NCBI GenBank assembly: GCA_902615975.1
Contig: CACMRC010000001.1
Coordinates: 62,001-126,000 of the forward strand
Reading direction: 5' to 3'
DNA length: 64,000 nt
Origin: an uncultured Pelagibacteraceae bacterium
GTDB lineage: Bacteria; Pseudomonadota; Alphaproteobacteria; Pelagibacterales; Pelagibacteraceae
Part shown: in pieces, positions 27,347 through 36,521 of the stretch
How the letters are laid out: every line of letters starts with the position of its first letter
Numbering within the stretch: the first letter of the stretch is position 1
The notes under the pieces: model-generated
The model's input: the letters and a program-made list of their open reading frames with translations, nothing else
The model's database searches: none
What the model was told of the DNA's origin: nothing
Made by a program: the position numbers and the translations under genes

Positions 27347-28342
27347 TTATTTTTTCTCTTTATCTGATTTTTTAAAAATATTTTTCAACCAATCAAATTT
27401 ACCTTTTTTTTCTTCAGCTTTTTTTGATTTATCTTTTTTACCCCAGCTCGAATTTCCTTGTTTTTTTTTAGCACCTTTTTCTATAGGTCTGATTGTTAAA
27501 TTTGGTCTTACTTTTTTTGTTCCTTCTGCAACAATTTTATCTCCATTATTTAATCCATCTAATATTTCTACAAAGCCTAAGTATCTATCACCAATGGTTA
27601 CTTTTGTTTTCATTACTTTATTTTTTTCATCTACTTTATAAATAAAAACATTTTCACCCTCGACAATTGTACTAGTGTCAGGAGCACTTAAGCCATTTCT
27701 TACATCATATTTAATTGATATTTCTAAAAATGAGCCAGGTAATATTTCACCTGATGAATTGTCCATCTTAATTCTTGTAGCTAAAGCTCTTGTATCTTCA
27801 CTTATCCTGCTAGCAAAAGAGTCTACTTCACCTTTATAAATTTTATTTTTATATCCAGAAAATTTAATATCAACTGGCAGACCAACCTTAATAAATGGTA
27901 CAAAAATTTCAGGTATATCTACATCACAATATATTGAGCTAGTATCTTCAAGATTAATTAATATTGAAGATTTTGAAACCTCTATATCTTCCGAAAATTC
28001 TCTTTTTCCAATAACACCATCAAATTGAGCAATTACTTTTCGATTTTTAAGCTCAGCAATTACATCACCCTTTTTAACTTTTTGATTAAATTTTATAGGT
28101 TTTAATATTTCATATTTTTCAATTTTAAATGATTGTGTTTGAATTGGAGTTGCAGTCCCATAGGTACTAACAATATTTTCAAAAACTCTTTCTTGAGTAG
28201 TAGTTATTATTATTCCAGGAGGCGGTCTTTTACTAAATTTTTTTTTGAAATGATTTCCTATCATTGTTCTTCCAATGATCACTGTTGCAATGATTAAGAA
28301 AAATATTACTACTATACTCGTAATTTTTGTGGATGTTTTCAT
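27347..28342 (-). CDS. RND efflux membrane fusion protein (HlyD/AcrA type)
   Basis: 331 residues with an N-terminal membrane anchor (about 8-27). A short lipoyl-like segment ('KKGDVIAELKNRKVIAQFDG') and beta-barrel/membrane-proximal domains follow ('EISIKYDVRNGLSAPDTSTI', 'LDGLNNGDKIVAEG'). A coiled-coil hairpin is nearly absent, so the protein is short for the family. The last 45 residues are strongly lysine-rich. It lies 4 nt upstream of the RND pump gene and should link it to an outer-membrane channel. Confidence 0.85.
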   Translation of the reverse strand: MKTSTKITSIVVIFFLIIATVIIGRTMIGNHFKKKFSKRPPPGIIITTTQERVFENIVSTYGTATPIQTQSFKIEKYEILKPIKFNQKVKKGDVIAELKNRKVIAQFDGVIGKREFSEDIEVSKSSILINLEDTSSIYCDVDIPEIFVPFIKVGLPVDIKFSGYKNKIYKGEVDSFASRISEDTRALATRIKMDNSSGEILPGSFLEISIKYDVRNGLSAPDTSTIVEGENVFIYKVDEKNKVMKTKVTIGDRYLGFVEILDGLNNGDKIVAEGTKKVRPNLTIRPIEKGAKKKQGNSSWGKKDKSKKAEEKKGKFDWLKNIFKKSDKEKK

Positions 28343-28345
28343 AAG

Positions 28346-29158
28346 TTAATTTTTTCCGTATTCAGCCCAAGAGCCATCGTAAATTGTCGGCATATATTTA
28401 GCATTTATTAAAGAATAAGCTAGTGCCAATACACTTGCGGTCACTCCAGAACCACATGAAAATACTAGATTTTTATCATTGTTAAATTTAAAGGACTTAA
28501 ATTTTTCTATTATTTTATCTTTGCTAACGAAAGTATGGTCATCGTTTACTAATTCAGAAAAGGGTAGGCAAAAAGAATTTTTTATTGAACCACTTCTAAG
28601 ACCTTTCCTTGGTTCAGCAACTTTGCCTTCAAATCTTTCTCTACTTCTTGCATCAACAACATTAAATTTTCCTTTATCAATATTTTCATCTATTTGTTTT
28701 TTATTTTTAACAAGTTCTTTATTTTCTTTACATGTATACTTAGATGTTTGAGCGATCACTTTTTTGTTATCTGTAGATTTATTTTCTTTTTTCCATTTTT
28801 TTAATCCACCATCTAGAACATGAACTAGTTTAGGGTCATGTCCATAATAAATTAAATTGTACCAACATCTACAAGAACTAATAACATCAGAGTTATCGTA
28901 AACTACTATTCGATCATTATTTTCTATACCCATATTGCTCATTATTTTTTCCCAAGATTTAGTATCGGTAAGCATATGTGGTAAATCAGTATCTAATTTG
29001 GAATTTTTATCCAAATCAAAAAAAATAGCATTTGGAATATGTTCCTCTGTATATTCCTTAAAACCGTTTCTTTGAGTTTGAGGCATATGCCATGAGCAAT
29101 CAATAATTTTTACTTTATCAATATTATTTTCTAACCAACTTGTGTTGACTAAAGACAT
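28346..29158 (-). CDS. sseA: 3-mercaptopyruvate sulfurtransferase
   Basis: 270 residues comprising two rhodanese domains. The N-terminal one is inactive; the C-terminal one has catalytic Cys 235 in CGSGVTAS, the loop typical of mercaptopyruvate rather than thiosulfate sulfurtransferases. 'EHIPNAIFFDLD' and 'VLDGGLKKWK' mark domain 1, and 'DARSRERFEG' marks domain 2. It moves sulfur from 3-mercaptopyruvate to thiol or cyanide acceptors. It follows msrA with a 1-nt gap and precedes the efflux pair. Confidence 0.88.
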   Translation of the reverse strand: MSLVNTSWLENNIDKVKIIDCSWHMPQTQRNGFKEYTEEHIPNAIFFDLDKNSKLDTDLPHMLTDTKSWEKIMSNMGIENNDRIVVYDNSDVISSCRCWYNLIYYGHDPKLVHVLDGGLKKWKKENKSTDNKKVIAQTSKYTCKENKELVKNKKQIDENIDKGKFNVVDARSRERFEGKVAEPRKGLRSGSIKNSFCLPFSELVNDDHTFVSKDKIIEKFKSFKFNNDKNLVFSCGSGVTASVLALAYSLINAKYMPTIYDGSWAEYGKN

Positions 29159-29159
29159 T

Positions 29160-29603
29160 TTATCTTTTTTCCAAATATCTTTGATGATACTCTTCAGCTG
29201 GGCAATAATTTTTAACTAAAGAAGTTTTTGTTACTACTTTTCCTGATAATTTAACGTTTTCTTTTTCTATTATTTTTTCAGCAGTAATTTTTTGTTGATC
29301 ATTTAAATAAAATATTTCACTTCTATATTGGGTTCCAAAATCTGGTCCTTGAGAATTTAAAGTTGTTGGATCATGAATTTCAAAAAAATATTCAAGAATT
29401 TTTTCGTAAGATATTACTTTAGGATCAAAATCTAATTTTACTACTTCTGCATGATTAGTTGTACCTGTGCATACTTCTTTGTAATTGGTTTCAGCACTAT
29501 GACCTCCACAATAACCCACTTCTGTTTTTATAACTCCATCAAGTTTACTAAACTTAATTTCTGGTCCCCAAAAACATCCTAATCCTAAAATTGCTATTTC
29601 CAT
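29160..29603 (-). CDS. msrA: Peptide-methionine (S)-S-oxide reductase
   Basis: 147 residues with catalytic Cys 10 in GLGCFWG, then 'TEVGYCGGH', 'HAEVVKLDFDP', 'HDPTTLNSQGPDFGTQYRS' and a resolving Cys in NYCPAEEYHQ. It repairs methionine S-sulfoxide in proteins after oxidative damage, with thioredoxin as the reductant. It is a short, single-domain MsrA without a fused MsrB. ATG start, divergent from the EamA permease. Confidence 0.95.
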   Translation of the reverse strand: MEIAILGLGCFWGPEIKFSKLDGVIKTEVGYCGGHSAETNYKEVCTGTTNHAEVVKLDFDPKVISYEKILEYFFEIHDPTTLNSQGPDFGTQYRSEIFYLNDQQKITAEKIIEKENVKLSGKVVTKTSLVKNYCPAEEYHQRYLEKR

Positions 29604-29637
29604 TGATAATTAACTTAATTAATCTAAAGTTAATCAT

Positions 29638-30519
29638 ATGCTATCAAAAAATCAATTAGGCTTTTTTTACATGTTCATATCGGTATGTGCATTTTCACTT
29701 ATGGATGTGATTGTTAAATGGTCTGAGGATTATCCCGTTGGACAAGTATTATTTTTCAGAGGATTTTGTGGAATAATTCCTATTTTATTTCTTATTCCTA
29801 AAGATAGATATTTAGATTTTTACAAAACAAAGAGACCATTTCTTCATTTTAAAAGATGTTTAGCAGGATTAATTGCTTTGGTTTCTATATTTGTAGCATT
29901 AAGAAATTTACCTTTGGCAACAGTTGTAAGCATATCTTTTGCAGCACCAATATTTATAACAATCTTTTCAATTTTTTTATTAAAAGAAAAAGTTGGTATC
30001 TATCGATGGTTAGCTGTCCTAGTTGGATTTGTTGGTATAATTTTCATAACTGAACCAGGTTTTAGCTCTTTAAATTTATATTATATTTATCCAATAATTT
30101 TTTGCTTAGGTCTATCTTACGTTGCTATTGCTATAAGAAAATTATCATCAACCGAGCCTGCCTGGTTGATTAGTTTTTTCTTTTCATTTTCAATAATGCT
30201 TTTAAGTTTTCTATCTTTCTATCAGGGATGGATTTTGCCAAGTTTACTAGATTTATTTTTGTTATCTATGGTCGGTATATTAGGTGGTCTCGCTAATTTA
30301 TGGTTATCACAATCTTACAAATATTCAGAGGTAAGTTTAGTTTCCCCTTTAAAATATCTTGGATTAGTATTTGCAATAATTTTTGGATATTTTATTTGGA
30401 ATGAAATACCAACTTCTAAAACTTTATTAGGTGCTTTATTGGTTATTTTTTCATCTATTATTATATTTAGAAGAGAGATGTATTTGAAAAAAAAGTTATC
30501 TGTTTCACGTCATGAGTAA
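29638..30519 (+). CDS. EamA/DMT-superfamily permease
   Basis: 293 residues with ten hydrophobic helices arranged as two EamA repeats ('SVCAFSLMDVIVKW' in the first, 'YPIIFCLGLSYVAIAIRKL' starting the second). Drug/metabolite transporters of this kind move amino acids, nucleobases or other small metabolites. The substrate is not identifiable. It overlaps the start of the glycosylase gene by 8 nt. Confidence 0.82.
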   Translation: MLSKNQLGFFYMFISVCAFSLMDVIVKWSEDYPVGQVLFFRGFCGIIPILFLIPKDRYLDFYKTKRPFLHFKRCLAGLIALVSIFVALRNLPLATVVSISFAAPIFITIFSIFLLKEKVGIYRWLAVLVGFVGIIFITEPGFSSLNLYYIYPIIFCLGLSYVAIAIRKLSSTEPAWLISFFFSFSIMLLSFLSFYQGWILPSLLDLFLLSMVGILGGLANLWLSQSYKYSEVSLVSPLKYLGLVFAIIFGYFIWNEIPTSKTLLGALLVIFSSIIIFRREMYLKKKLSVSRHE

Positions 30520-31147
30520 AACCCCAATATATTGGAATAAAGCAAAAAAATATTTATCTAAAAAAGATAAAATTATGTCGTCTTTGATTGAAAAATATAA
30601 ATCCCCTTCAGAGACAGTGTTAACTTCAAGAAAAGATGTCTTTTTCTCTCTCTGTAAAAGTATAATTGGACAACAAATTAGTGTAGCTGCTGCTAATTCA
30701 GTTTTTTTAAAATTTAAGAAAAAATGCAAAAATAAAATTAGCGCAAAAACAGTAAGCAAGTTATCTACTATTCAACTTAAAAGTTGTGGTCTAAGTAGAC
30801 AGAAAGTGAAAGGAATAAAAAGTTTAGCCCAAAAAATATTAAGTAAAGAGTTTAATCCAAGACTTATTTCAAAAATGTCTGATGAAGATGCCATAATTTA
30901 TCTTTCTCAATTAAGACAAATTGGAAGATGGTCAGCAGAAATGATTTTATTATTTACTTATAATCGTCCTAATATTTGGCCAATCCAGGATATTGGTTTG
31001 TTACGAGCTATTTCAAAAAATTTTAATAAAAAATATCTACCACCTGAAAGTTACGTGAAATATCTAAACAAAAAATTTTCCCCTTATTGCTCTGTTGCAA
31101 CTTGGTATTTATGGAGAAGTATAGATCCCGAACCTATTCAATATTAA
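30512..31147 (+). CDS. DNA-3-methyladenine glycosylase (HhH-GPD family)
   Basis: 211 residues of the AlkA/HhH-GPD fold. 'IIGQQISVAAANSVFLKF' starts the helical core, the hairpin lies in 'LRQIGRWSAEMILLF', and catalytic Asp 160 in 'WPIQDIGLLRA'. It removes alkylated bases from DNA for base-excision repair. The N-terminal TBP-like domain of E. coli AlkA is absent, as in many bacterial homologues. It overlaps the permease gene by 8 nt. Confidence 0.88.
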   Translation: MSKTPIYWNKAKKYLSKKDKIMSSLIEKYKSPSETVLTSRKDVFFSLCKSIIGQQISVAAANSVFLKFKKKCKNKISAKTVSKLSTIQLKSCGLSRQKVKGIKSLAQKILSKEFNPRLISKMSDEDAIIYLSQLRQIGRWSAEMILLFTYNRPNIWPIQDIGLLRAISKNFNKKYLPPESYVKYLNKKFSPYCSVATWYLWRSIDPEPIQY

Positions 31148-31159
31148 GTCTTTATCAGC

Positions 31160-31447
31160 TTACATTCCCTCAAAAATTATGTGTTCTCTAGTAGCATTAT
31201 TTTCCAAATGTTTTCTAGCTTCAACATACTCTTCGGAATTGTAACAATTTTTTGCTGTTTCAATATCTGGAAATTCTGCAAGCGCTACTCTAACCATTTC
31301 CCTACCTTCTAAAGTTACATTATTTGCACTTCTTGCTATTATTTTTCCTGAATATTTTTCAACCGCTTCTTTTGCTTTAATAGCATATTTTTTAAGTCTT
31401 TCGTCGTCTTTTATTTCAGTATAATTTGCAACCCAATAAGCTTTCAT
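31160..31447 (-). CDS. DUF1330 family protein
   Basis: 95 residues forming a ferredoxin-like, dimeric alpha+beta barrel fold of the DUF1330 family ('AYWVANYTEIKDDERL' at the start, 'GREMVRVALAEFPDIETAK' in the middle). Family members have no established function. A strong Shine-Dalgarno (AAGGAG) lies before the ATG at 31447. It is divergent from the cytochrome c gene with only 43 nt between them, so they may share regulatory DNA. Confidence 0.85.
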   Translation of the reverse strand: MKAYWVANYTEIKDDERLKKYAIKAKEAVEKYSGKIIARSANNVTLEGREMVRVALAEFPDIETAKNCYNSEEYVEARKHLENNATREHIIFEGM

Positions 31448-31490
31448 AATTCTCCTTTTTAAATTTTTTTAATTATGATACCAAATTTAC

Positions 31491-31814
31491 GTGAAAAAAT
31501 TATTTTTAAATTTCTTTAATACATTATTAATTTTGATATTTTTATCATTAAACCAAGTTAATGCTGATGAACTGTTTAATAAGGGAAAAGAAGTTTTTCT
31601 GGGGGCTGGAAACTGTGCAGCATGCCATATGCTCTCAGATGCTGGATCGAACGCAATGGTTGGTCCAAATTTAAATGAAATTAGACCTGACATTCAAAGA
31701 ATTATAATGGCAGTTAGAAACGGTATAGGAGTAATGCCCGCAATGGAGGGTATACTAACTGATGATGAAATAGAGGCAGTTGCGCACTATACCTCTATAG
31801 CTGCTGAACAATAA
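31491..31814 (+). CDS. Small periplasmic c-type cytochrome
   Basis: 107 residues with a signal peptide (about 1-25, ending VNA). One class I cytochrome c domain has the haem motif CAACH (Cys 42, Cys 45, His 46) and a probable distal Met near 82-85 in GVMPAMEG. GTG start. It faces the convergent allantoinase puuE at the border of the purine-degradation genes. PuuD of the same island lacks its usual fused cytochrome c domain, so this protein is a candidate electron acceptor for urate oxidation (inference). A general respiratory carrier role is the alternative. Confidence 0.88.
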   Translation: MKKLFLNFFNTLLILIFLSLNQVNADELFNKGKEVFLGAGNCAACHMLSDAGSNAMVGPNLNEIRPDIQRIIMAVRNGIGVMPAMEGILTDDEIEAVAHYTSIAAEQ

Positions 31815-31821
31815 TTAAAAT

Positions 31822-32721
31822 TTAACTGTAATTTTTTATCCAATGTTTAGCTATATCTACTCTTTTGCAGATCCAAATATCCTTAAATTTTGTGATGTAA
31901 TTTAAAAATTTTTTAAGAGACTGTATTCTACCAGGTCTTCCAATTAATCTACAATGCAAGCCAATCGACATCATCTTTGGTGAATTTTTTCCTTCCTCAT
32001 AAAGGGCATCGAAACTATCTTTTAAATAATTATAAAATTGTTCACCCGAATTAAATCCTTGATTGGTTGCAAACCTCATATCATTGTTATCAAGTGTGTA
32101 AGGAACCATTAGTTGTTTTTTATTACCTTTTTTTATCCAGTAAGGAAGATCATCACTGTATGTATCACTACAGTATAAAAAACTACCATTATCAATTACT
32201 AAATCTAAAGTATTTTCGCTACACCTACCTGTGTACCAACCCGCAGGTTGATTGCCAAAAATCTTTTTTATTGATTTGACTGCAAGCTTCATATCATTCT
32301 TTTCTTTTTTCTTTGATACATTTTGATAGTCAATCCATCTCCATCCATGACTTGCAACTTCATAATTTGCTTTTTTTATAGCCGAACAAACTTCTTTATT
32401 TCTTTCCAATGCCATACCAACTCCAAAAATAGTAAGTGGAATTTTCTTTTTATTAAATAGATCATGAATTCTCCAAAACCCTCTTCTTGATCCATATTCA
32501 TAAATTGATTCCATATTTAAGTGTCGACCTTTAATTGGTTTTGCTCCTATAATTTCTGATAAAAATACTTCTGAAGTTTTATCACCATGAAGAGTACAAT
32601 TTTCTGCTCCCTCCTCGTAATTAAGCACAAATTGCAACGCCAACTTAGCATTACCAGGCCACTTTACCTTAACTTCTTTGGAACCATATCCCACCAAATC
32701 TCTTGGGTATTTTTTTTTCAT
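31822..32721 (-). CDS. puuE: Allantoinase PuuE (polysaccharide-deacetylase fold)
   Basis: 299 residues of the metal-dependent polysaccharide deacetylase fold, close to PuuE proteins. 'YPRDLVGYGSKEVKVKWPG' at the start, 'ALQFVLNYEEGAEN', 'EVASHGWRWIDYQNV' and 'GWYTGRCSENTLDLV' are visible, and the C-terminal 'SIGLHCRLIGRPGRI' is typical. It hydrolyses allantoin to allantoate and is unrelated to the dihydroorotase-type allantoinases. It overlaps allA by 4 nt as the last gene of the uraD-alc-allA-puuE unit. Confidence 0.9.
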   Translation of the reverse strand: MKKKYPRDLVGYGSKEVKVKWPGNAKLALQFVLNYEEGAENCTLHGDKTSEVFLSEIIGAKPIKGRHLNMESIYEYGSRRGFWRIHDLFNKKKIPLTIFGVGMALERNKEVCSAIKKANYEVASHGWRWIDYQNVSKKKEKNDMKLAVKSIKKIFGNQPAGWYTGRCSENTLDLVIDNGSFLYCSDTYSDDLPYWIKKGNKKQLMVPYTLDNNDMRFATNQGFNSGEQFYNYLKDSFDALYEEGKNSPKMMSIGLHCRLIGRPGRIQSLKKFLNYITKFKDIWICKRVDIAKHWIKNYS

Positions 32722-33209
32722 TTTTTCAAAATAATTTTATCTTTTTTAAATTTATAAATAACAAGATTGTTTCCTTTTCCTTTTCTATCAACAATTAGAA
32801 AATTCATATTTTTCATAGAAATCAACGGAAAGTGCCAAATACCAGGATTGTAATTAACCCCAGTTTGTTTTGGGACTAAAAAGGATTGGATTTTATTTAC
32901 ATCTGGTTTATCTCCTTTTGGTGCTACAAATACTAAAAATTTTGTATCTTCCATTGGTATAAAGGCTTGGCTTCCTAAAGGATGTTTTTCCATCATGTCA
33001 ATTTTCATAGGAAACCTTCTTTTTTTTGCTTTAAAAATACTAACAATTGCTTTCCCTTTGTTTTTAGATGCATCTACGTTTATCAAATTATCAAATCTTT
33101 TTGCATACCCATCATTAATATTTATAGGATTTTTTTTTGACGTATCTATTAATTGACCAAATTTAGAAAAGTTTTTTTTAGTAATTTTTTTTGCTTTTAT
33201 TATTTTCAT
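32718..33209 (-). CDS. allA: Ureidoglycolate lyase
   Basis: 163 residues of the cupin-like AllA family. 'NFSKFGQLIDTSK' lies near the start, 'MMEKHPLGSQAFIPME' near the middle and 'YNPGIWHFPLISM' near the end, all family signatures. It splits ureidoglycolate into glyoxylate and urea, the last step of the pathway encoded here. 4-nt overlaps on both sides (alc upstream, puuE downstream) show tight coupling. No urease genes are present in the window. Confidence 0.9.
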   Translation of the reverse strand: MKIIKAKKITKKNFSKFGQLIDTSKKNPININDGYAKRFDNLINVDASKNKGKAIVSIFKAKKRRFPMKIDMMEKHPLGSQAFIPMEDTKFLVFVAPKGDKPDVNKIQSFLVPKQTGVNYNPGIWHFPLISMKNMNFLIVDRKGKGNNLVIYKFKKDKIILKK

Positions 33210-34192
33210 CTCACAAAATTTCCAAATGCCCTTATTCTTGAAATTCCACCGTCTGGATAGATATTTATTTTAAGATAATTTTCCTTACTTCTCTTAATTA
33301 AGAATTTTTTAAAAATATGTTTCTTGTGAGCTGACAGTTTTGACTTATTTAAAATAAACTTCCAATTTTTTGAATTATTGACAATTGATTTATTGGACAG
33401 ATCTTTTGAAATGCTTGCAGTTTGAATTGAACAACTATCGGGGTAGTTTCCTTTAAAATGATGGGTATCTATCTCTAGTTTTTTTATTAATCCTGGTTTT
33501 CCAAATTTTATTATAAGCCAATCAAAGTTTTTTCCTCTACTTCTTCTTGTTTCCCAACCATCTCCCATATTTTTTCCTTTACCAGGTGCTATGATATTTT
33601 CAGCCCTGCCGAAATGTTCATTATTACAACCAATAATTGAAGCGCCATTTAAAACAGATGTAAGGTTGATAGTTTTGTTATTTAAAAAGTTTTTCTCCAT
33701 TTCAATTTTTCCATAAAGCCTTAGTCTTGCAATTCCACCATCTGGAAAAATGTTTAGTCTTATATAATTAAAAACAGATTTGTTGTTTGATTTGAAGCTA
33801 TGGTTTCGGCTTGGCCCAAGTTTTTTTTTGCTCAGTAAAGAAATCCATTTTGTTTTCTTATTAGGCTTTGTTTTACTCAAGCAACCCTCTAACGAAGCAT
33901 GTGTGGGCTGATTTCCATTGAAATGTGTTGTGTCAATATCTATATCAAATATCTTTCCAGGTTTACCAAGTTTTAAAATTAAATAATCAAAACCTTTTGA
34001 TCTTCTTCTCCTTGTTTCCCATCCATCCATCCATTTACCATGTTTGTCAAATAGTCCATCTTTAAAAACTGGAGTTTCGATGTTTAATATTCTGTGAGCA
34101 GCCGCAAAAAAATCGTCAGTCTTAAATATTACTTTAGATCCAATTCTTGGATCCGCTAAGTTAATCATTTTTGCATTTATAAATTTTTTCAT
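33206..34192 (-). CDS. alc: Allantoicase
   Basis: 328 residues made of two homologous allantoicase repeats. The first has 'WMDGWETRRRRSKGFDYLI' and 'DTTHFNGNQP' (about 50-110); the second has 'MGDGWETRRSRGKNFDWLI' and 'DTHHFKGNYP' (about 205-265). Each repeat is a galactose-binding-like jelly roll. It hydrolyses allantoate to ureidoglycolate and urea. It overlaps uraD and allA by 4 nt each. Confidence 0.95.
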   Translation of the reverse strand: MKKFINAKMINLADPRIGSKVIFKTDDFFAAAHRILNIETPVFKDGLFDKHGKWMDGWETRRRRSKGFDYLILKLGKPGKIFDIDIDTTHFNGNQPTHASLEGCLSKTKPNKKTKWISLLSKKKLGPSRNHSFKSNNKSVFNYIRLNIFPDGGIARLRLYGKIEMEKNFLNNKTINLTSVLNGASIIGCNNEHFGRAENIIAPGKGKNMGDGWETRRSRGKNFDWLIIKFGKPGLIKKLEIDTHHFKGNYPDSCSIQTASISKDLSNKSIVNNSKNWKFILNKSKLSAHKKHIFKKFLIKRSKENYLKINIYPDGGISRIRAFGNFVR

Positions 34193-34686
34193 TTTTTATT
34201 TATTTCATTCAAACGAAAGGTTGCGATTTTTTTTACTTGTTTTTTCGCTTCAAGGAATTCACTTTCTACATCACTTTGTATTCTTTGTCTAAAATTATTC
34301 AAAATTTCATTTTTATCTTTGCCTTTTACAGCAATTATAAAAGGAAAATTAAACTTTTTTTTATATTCTGAATTTAATTTTTTAAATTCTTCATATTCAT
34401 CATTAGAACATTGGTTTAATTTTGCAGTGGCTTGTTCAGATATAGATTCAGAGGTCATTTTTTTTGCTATAGCAAGCTCAGGATGAGCATTTAAAATCTC
34501 TAAAATTTTATTTTTTTCGTAATTTTCATAAATATCAAGCATTTTAAACATAATATCTTCAAAGTTTTTAAATGGTTTTAACTCAAAAGCTTCCATAGCA
34601 ACTGACTCAGTTTTTTCAAAAACATTACCAAATATAGACAAAAAATCAGACTTGTTAAGATCGTTAATGTTATCTATTGTTCTCAT
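34189..34686 (-). CDS. uraD: 2-oxo-4-hydroxy-4-carboxy-5-ureidoimidazoline decarboxylase
   Basis: 165 residues, all-helical OHCU decarboxylase. 'LNKSDFLSIFGNVFEKTESV' is near the start, 'ILNAHPELAI' holds the catalytic-type His, and 'FPFIIAVKGKDKNEIL' is a family signature. It makes S-allantoin from OHCU after urate oxidation and HIU hydrolysis. It heads the minus-strand uraD-alc-allA-puuE unit, with only 47 nt to the divergent uraH-xdh unit. Confidence 0.93.
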   Translation of the reverse strand: MRTIDNINDLNKSDFLSIFGNVFEKTESVAMEAFELKPFKNFEDIMFKMLDIYENYEKNKILEILNAHPELAIAKKMTSESISEQATAKLNQCSNDEYEEFKKLNSEYKKKFNFPFIIAVKGKDKNEILNNFRQRIQSDVESEFLEAKKQVKKIATFRLNEINKK

Positions 34687-34733
34687 ATAACTTTTAAAAA
34701 TTTAAGTTTGAAATTAAATGATACTATAATTTT

Positions 34734-35084
34734 ATGACAAAGCTCACAACTCATGTTTTAGATGTGTATTCTGGTAAACCTGGCAAAGGTATCCTAGTTG
34801 AGTTGTTTTATATTAATAATTCAGAACGAAAAAAATTAACGTCAACAAAACTCAATGATGATGGTAGAGCTAATTCACCATTAGCAGAGGGAGATGTTTT
34901 CATTAAGGGTAAATATGAATTAATTTTTCATATTGGTGACTATTTTAAAAATATATCTTCAGCTAGCGATGTGCCATTCTTGGATGATGTTGTTATAAGA
35001 TTTGGTATTTCGGATCCCTCACAGCATTATCATGTTCCTTTACTTGTTTCACCTTGGAGTTATTCTACTTATAGAGGTAGTTAA
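34734..35084 (+). CDS. uraH: 5-hydroxyisourate hydrolase (transthyretin-related)
   Basis: 116 residues. The N-terminal 'LTTHVLDVYSGKPGKGI' and C-terminal 'HYHVPLLVSPWSYSTYRGS' are the two signatures of HIU hydrolases; the terminal YRGS and the His/Arg residues build the active site. It hydrolyses 5-hydroxyisourate to OHCU. The product then goes to UraD encoded divergently. The xdhA start codon follows its stop with no gap. Confidence 0.95.
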   Translation: MTKLTTHVLDVYSGKPGKGILVELFYINNSERKKLTSTKLNDDGRANSPLAEGDVFIKGKYELIFHIGDYFKNISSASDVPFLDDVVIRFGISDPSQHYHVPLLVSPWSYSTYRGS

Positions 35085-36521
35085 GTGATATCGAGTTCTG
35101 TTAAATTTCTATTAAATGACAAGCTTATAGTAATCAAAAATCCTGATCCAAATCAAACGTTACTTAATTATATTAGAACTGAATTAAAAAAGACCGGAAC
35201 TAAAGAGGGATGTTCAGAAGGTGGTTGTGGCGCATGTACAATTGTTTTAGGTGAATTAGTCGATAATAAAATTGAATATAAAGCAATTAATTCTTGTATT
35301 TCGTTTGTCCCAACACTGAATGGTAAACAACTTATAATTGTGGAAGATTTAGTTTCTAAAAATGGACAACTTCATCCTGTGCAAGATGCAATGGTGAAAT
35401 TTCATGGCTCTCAATGTGGTTTCTGCACACCAGGATTTGTTATGTCGTTATTTTCAATGTTTAAAAATAATAAAAATCTTAATAATGAATTAATATCAGA
35501 TTCTATATCCGGTAATTTATGTCGTTGTACTGGTTACAGACCCATAATTGATGCTGCAAAAAGTTTAAATAAAATAAATAAAAATGATCAATTTTCTAAA
35601 AATAAAAATAAAATTATTCAGCAATTAAAAAAAATTAAACCAAAAAATATTTATATTAAAAAAGATGATAAAATTTATTTTTCACCAAAAAATATTAAAG
35701 ATTTAAAAGGTATAATTAAAAAACATTCTAATTTTAGTTTTCTTGCTGGTGGTACTGACTTATCTTTAAAAGTTACAAAAGAGAGAAAAGAAATTCCATT
35801 TATAATTGATTTAAAAGAAATTAATGAATTAGATTTTATCAAAGTAAGTAAAAATTATTTAGAAGTTGGTTCCGCTACACCTTTAATAAAATTTGAAAAA
35901 GAAATTAAAAAGCATTATCCAGATTTTTATTCGGTTCTTAAGAGATATGGCTCTGTTCAAATTCGGAATGTGGGAACTATAGGTGGTAATATTGCAACCG
36001 CATCTCCAATAGGAGATTCATTACCAATCCTACTATCATTAAATGCAGAGGTTTTAATTGAAAGTTTTAATAAAAGAAAAGTATTACCTTTAAATAATTT
36101 TTTTCTTGATTACAGAAAAACTAAATTAAAAAACAATGAATTTATACACTCAATTAAAATACCATTATTTAAGAAAAATATTTTTAAGGCTTTTAAAATC
36201 TCAAAAAGATTTGATGATGATATTTCATCTGTTTGTGGATCTTTTAATTTTGAGATTAATAATAATAAAATTAAAGAGGTTTATATTGCATATGGAGGTA
36301 TGGCTGCTGTACCAAAAAGAGCTAAAGCATGTGAGGAAATTCTTAAGAATAAGCCTCTTAGCATCAATACTTTTAATCAAGCAAAAAAATATTTAGAAAA
36401 AGATTTAAATCCTATTGGAGACATGAGAGCTAGTAAAGAATATAGACTAGAGATAGCAAAAAATTTATTGATGAAATGTTTCGTAGAAATAAATTCTAAT
36501 AAGTTATCAAGAGTAAATTAA
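35085..36521 (+). CDS. xdhA: Xanthine dehydrogenase small subunit (Fe-S and FAD)
   Basis: 478 residues. The ferredoxin-like [2Fe-2S] domain has Cys 43, 48, 51 and 71. The second, helical [2Fe-2S] domain has Cys 111, 114, 146 and 148 (CGFCTPG, CRCTGY). The FAD domain (about 185-460) shows 'FLAGGTDLSLKV' and 'GTIGGNIATASPIGD'. It passes electrons from the molybdenum subunit to NAD+. GTG start directly after the uraH stop; no gap to xdhB. Confidence 0.95.
   Translation: MISSSVKFLLNDKLIVIKNPDPNQTLLNYIRTELKKTGTKEGCSEGGCGACTIVLGELVDNKIEYKAINSCISFVPTLNGKQLIIVEDLVSKNGQLHPVQDAMVKFHGSQCGFCTPGFVMSLFSMFKNNKNLNNELISDSISGNLCRCTGYRPIIDAAKSLNKINKNDQFSKNKNKIIQQLKKIKPKNIYIKKDDKIYFSPKNIKDLKGIIKKHSNFSFLAGGTDLSLKVTKERKEIPFIIDLKEINELDFIKVSKNYLEVGSATPLIKFEKEIKKHYPDFYSVLKRYGSVQIRNVGTIGGNIATASPIGDSLPILLSLNAEVLIESFNKRKVLPLNNFFLDYRKTKLKNNEFIHSIKIPLFKKNIFKAFKISKRFDDDISSVCGSFNFEINNNKIKEVYIAYGGMAAVPKRAKACEEILKNKPLSINTFNQAKKYLEKDLNPIGDMRASKEYRLEIAKNLLMKCFVEINSNKLSRVN

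Noticed and set aside
34725-34730. TATAAT just before uraH
   Set aside because: It is only 3 nt from the ATG, so transcription would begin inside the gene, and the TTGAAA upstream is only 11 nt away. It is not a workable promoter for this start.
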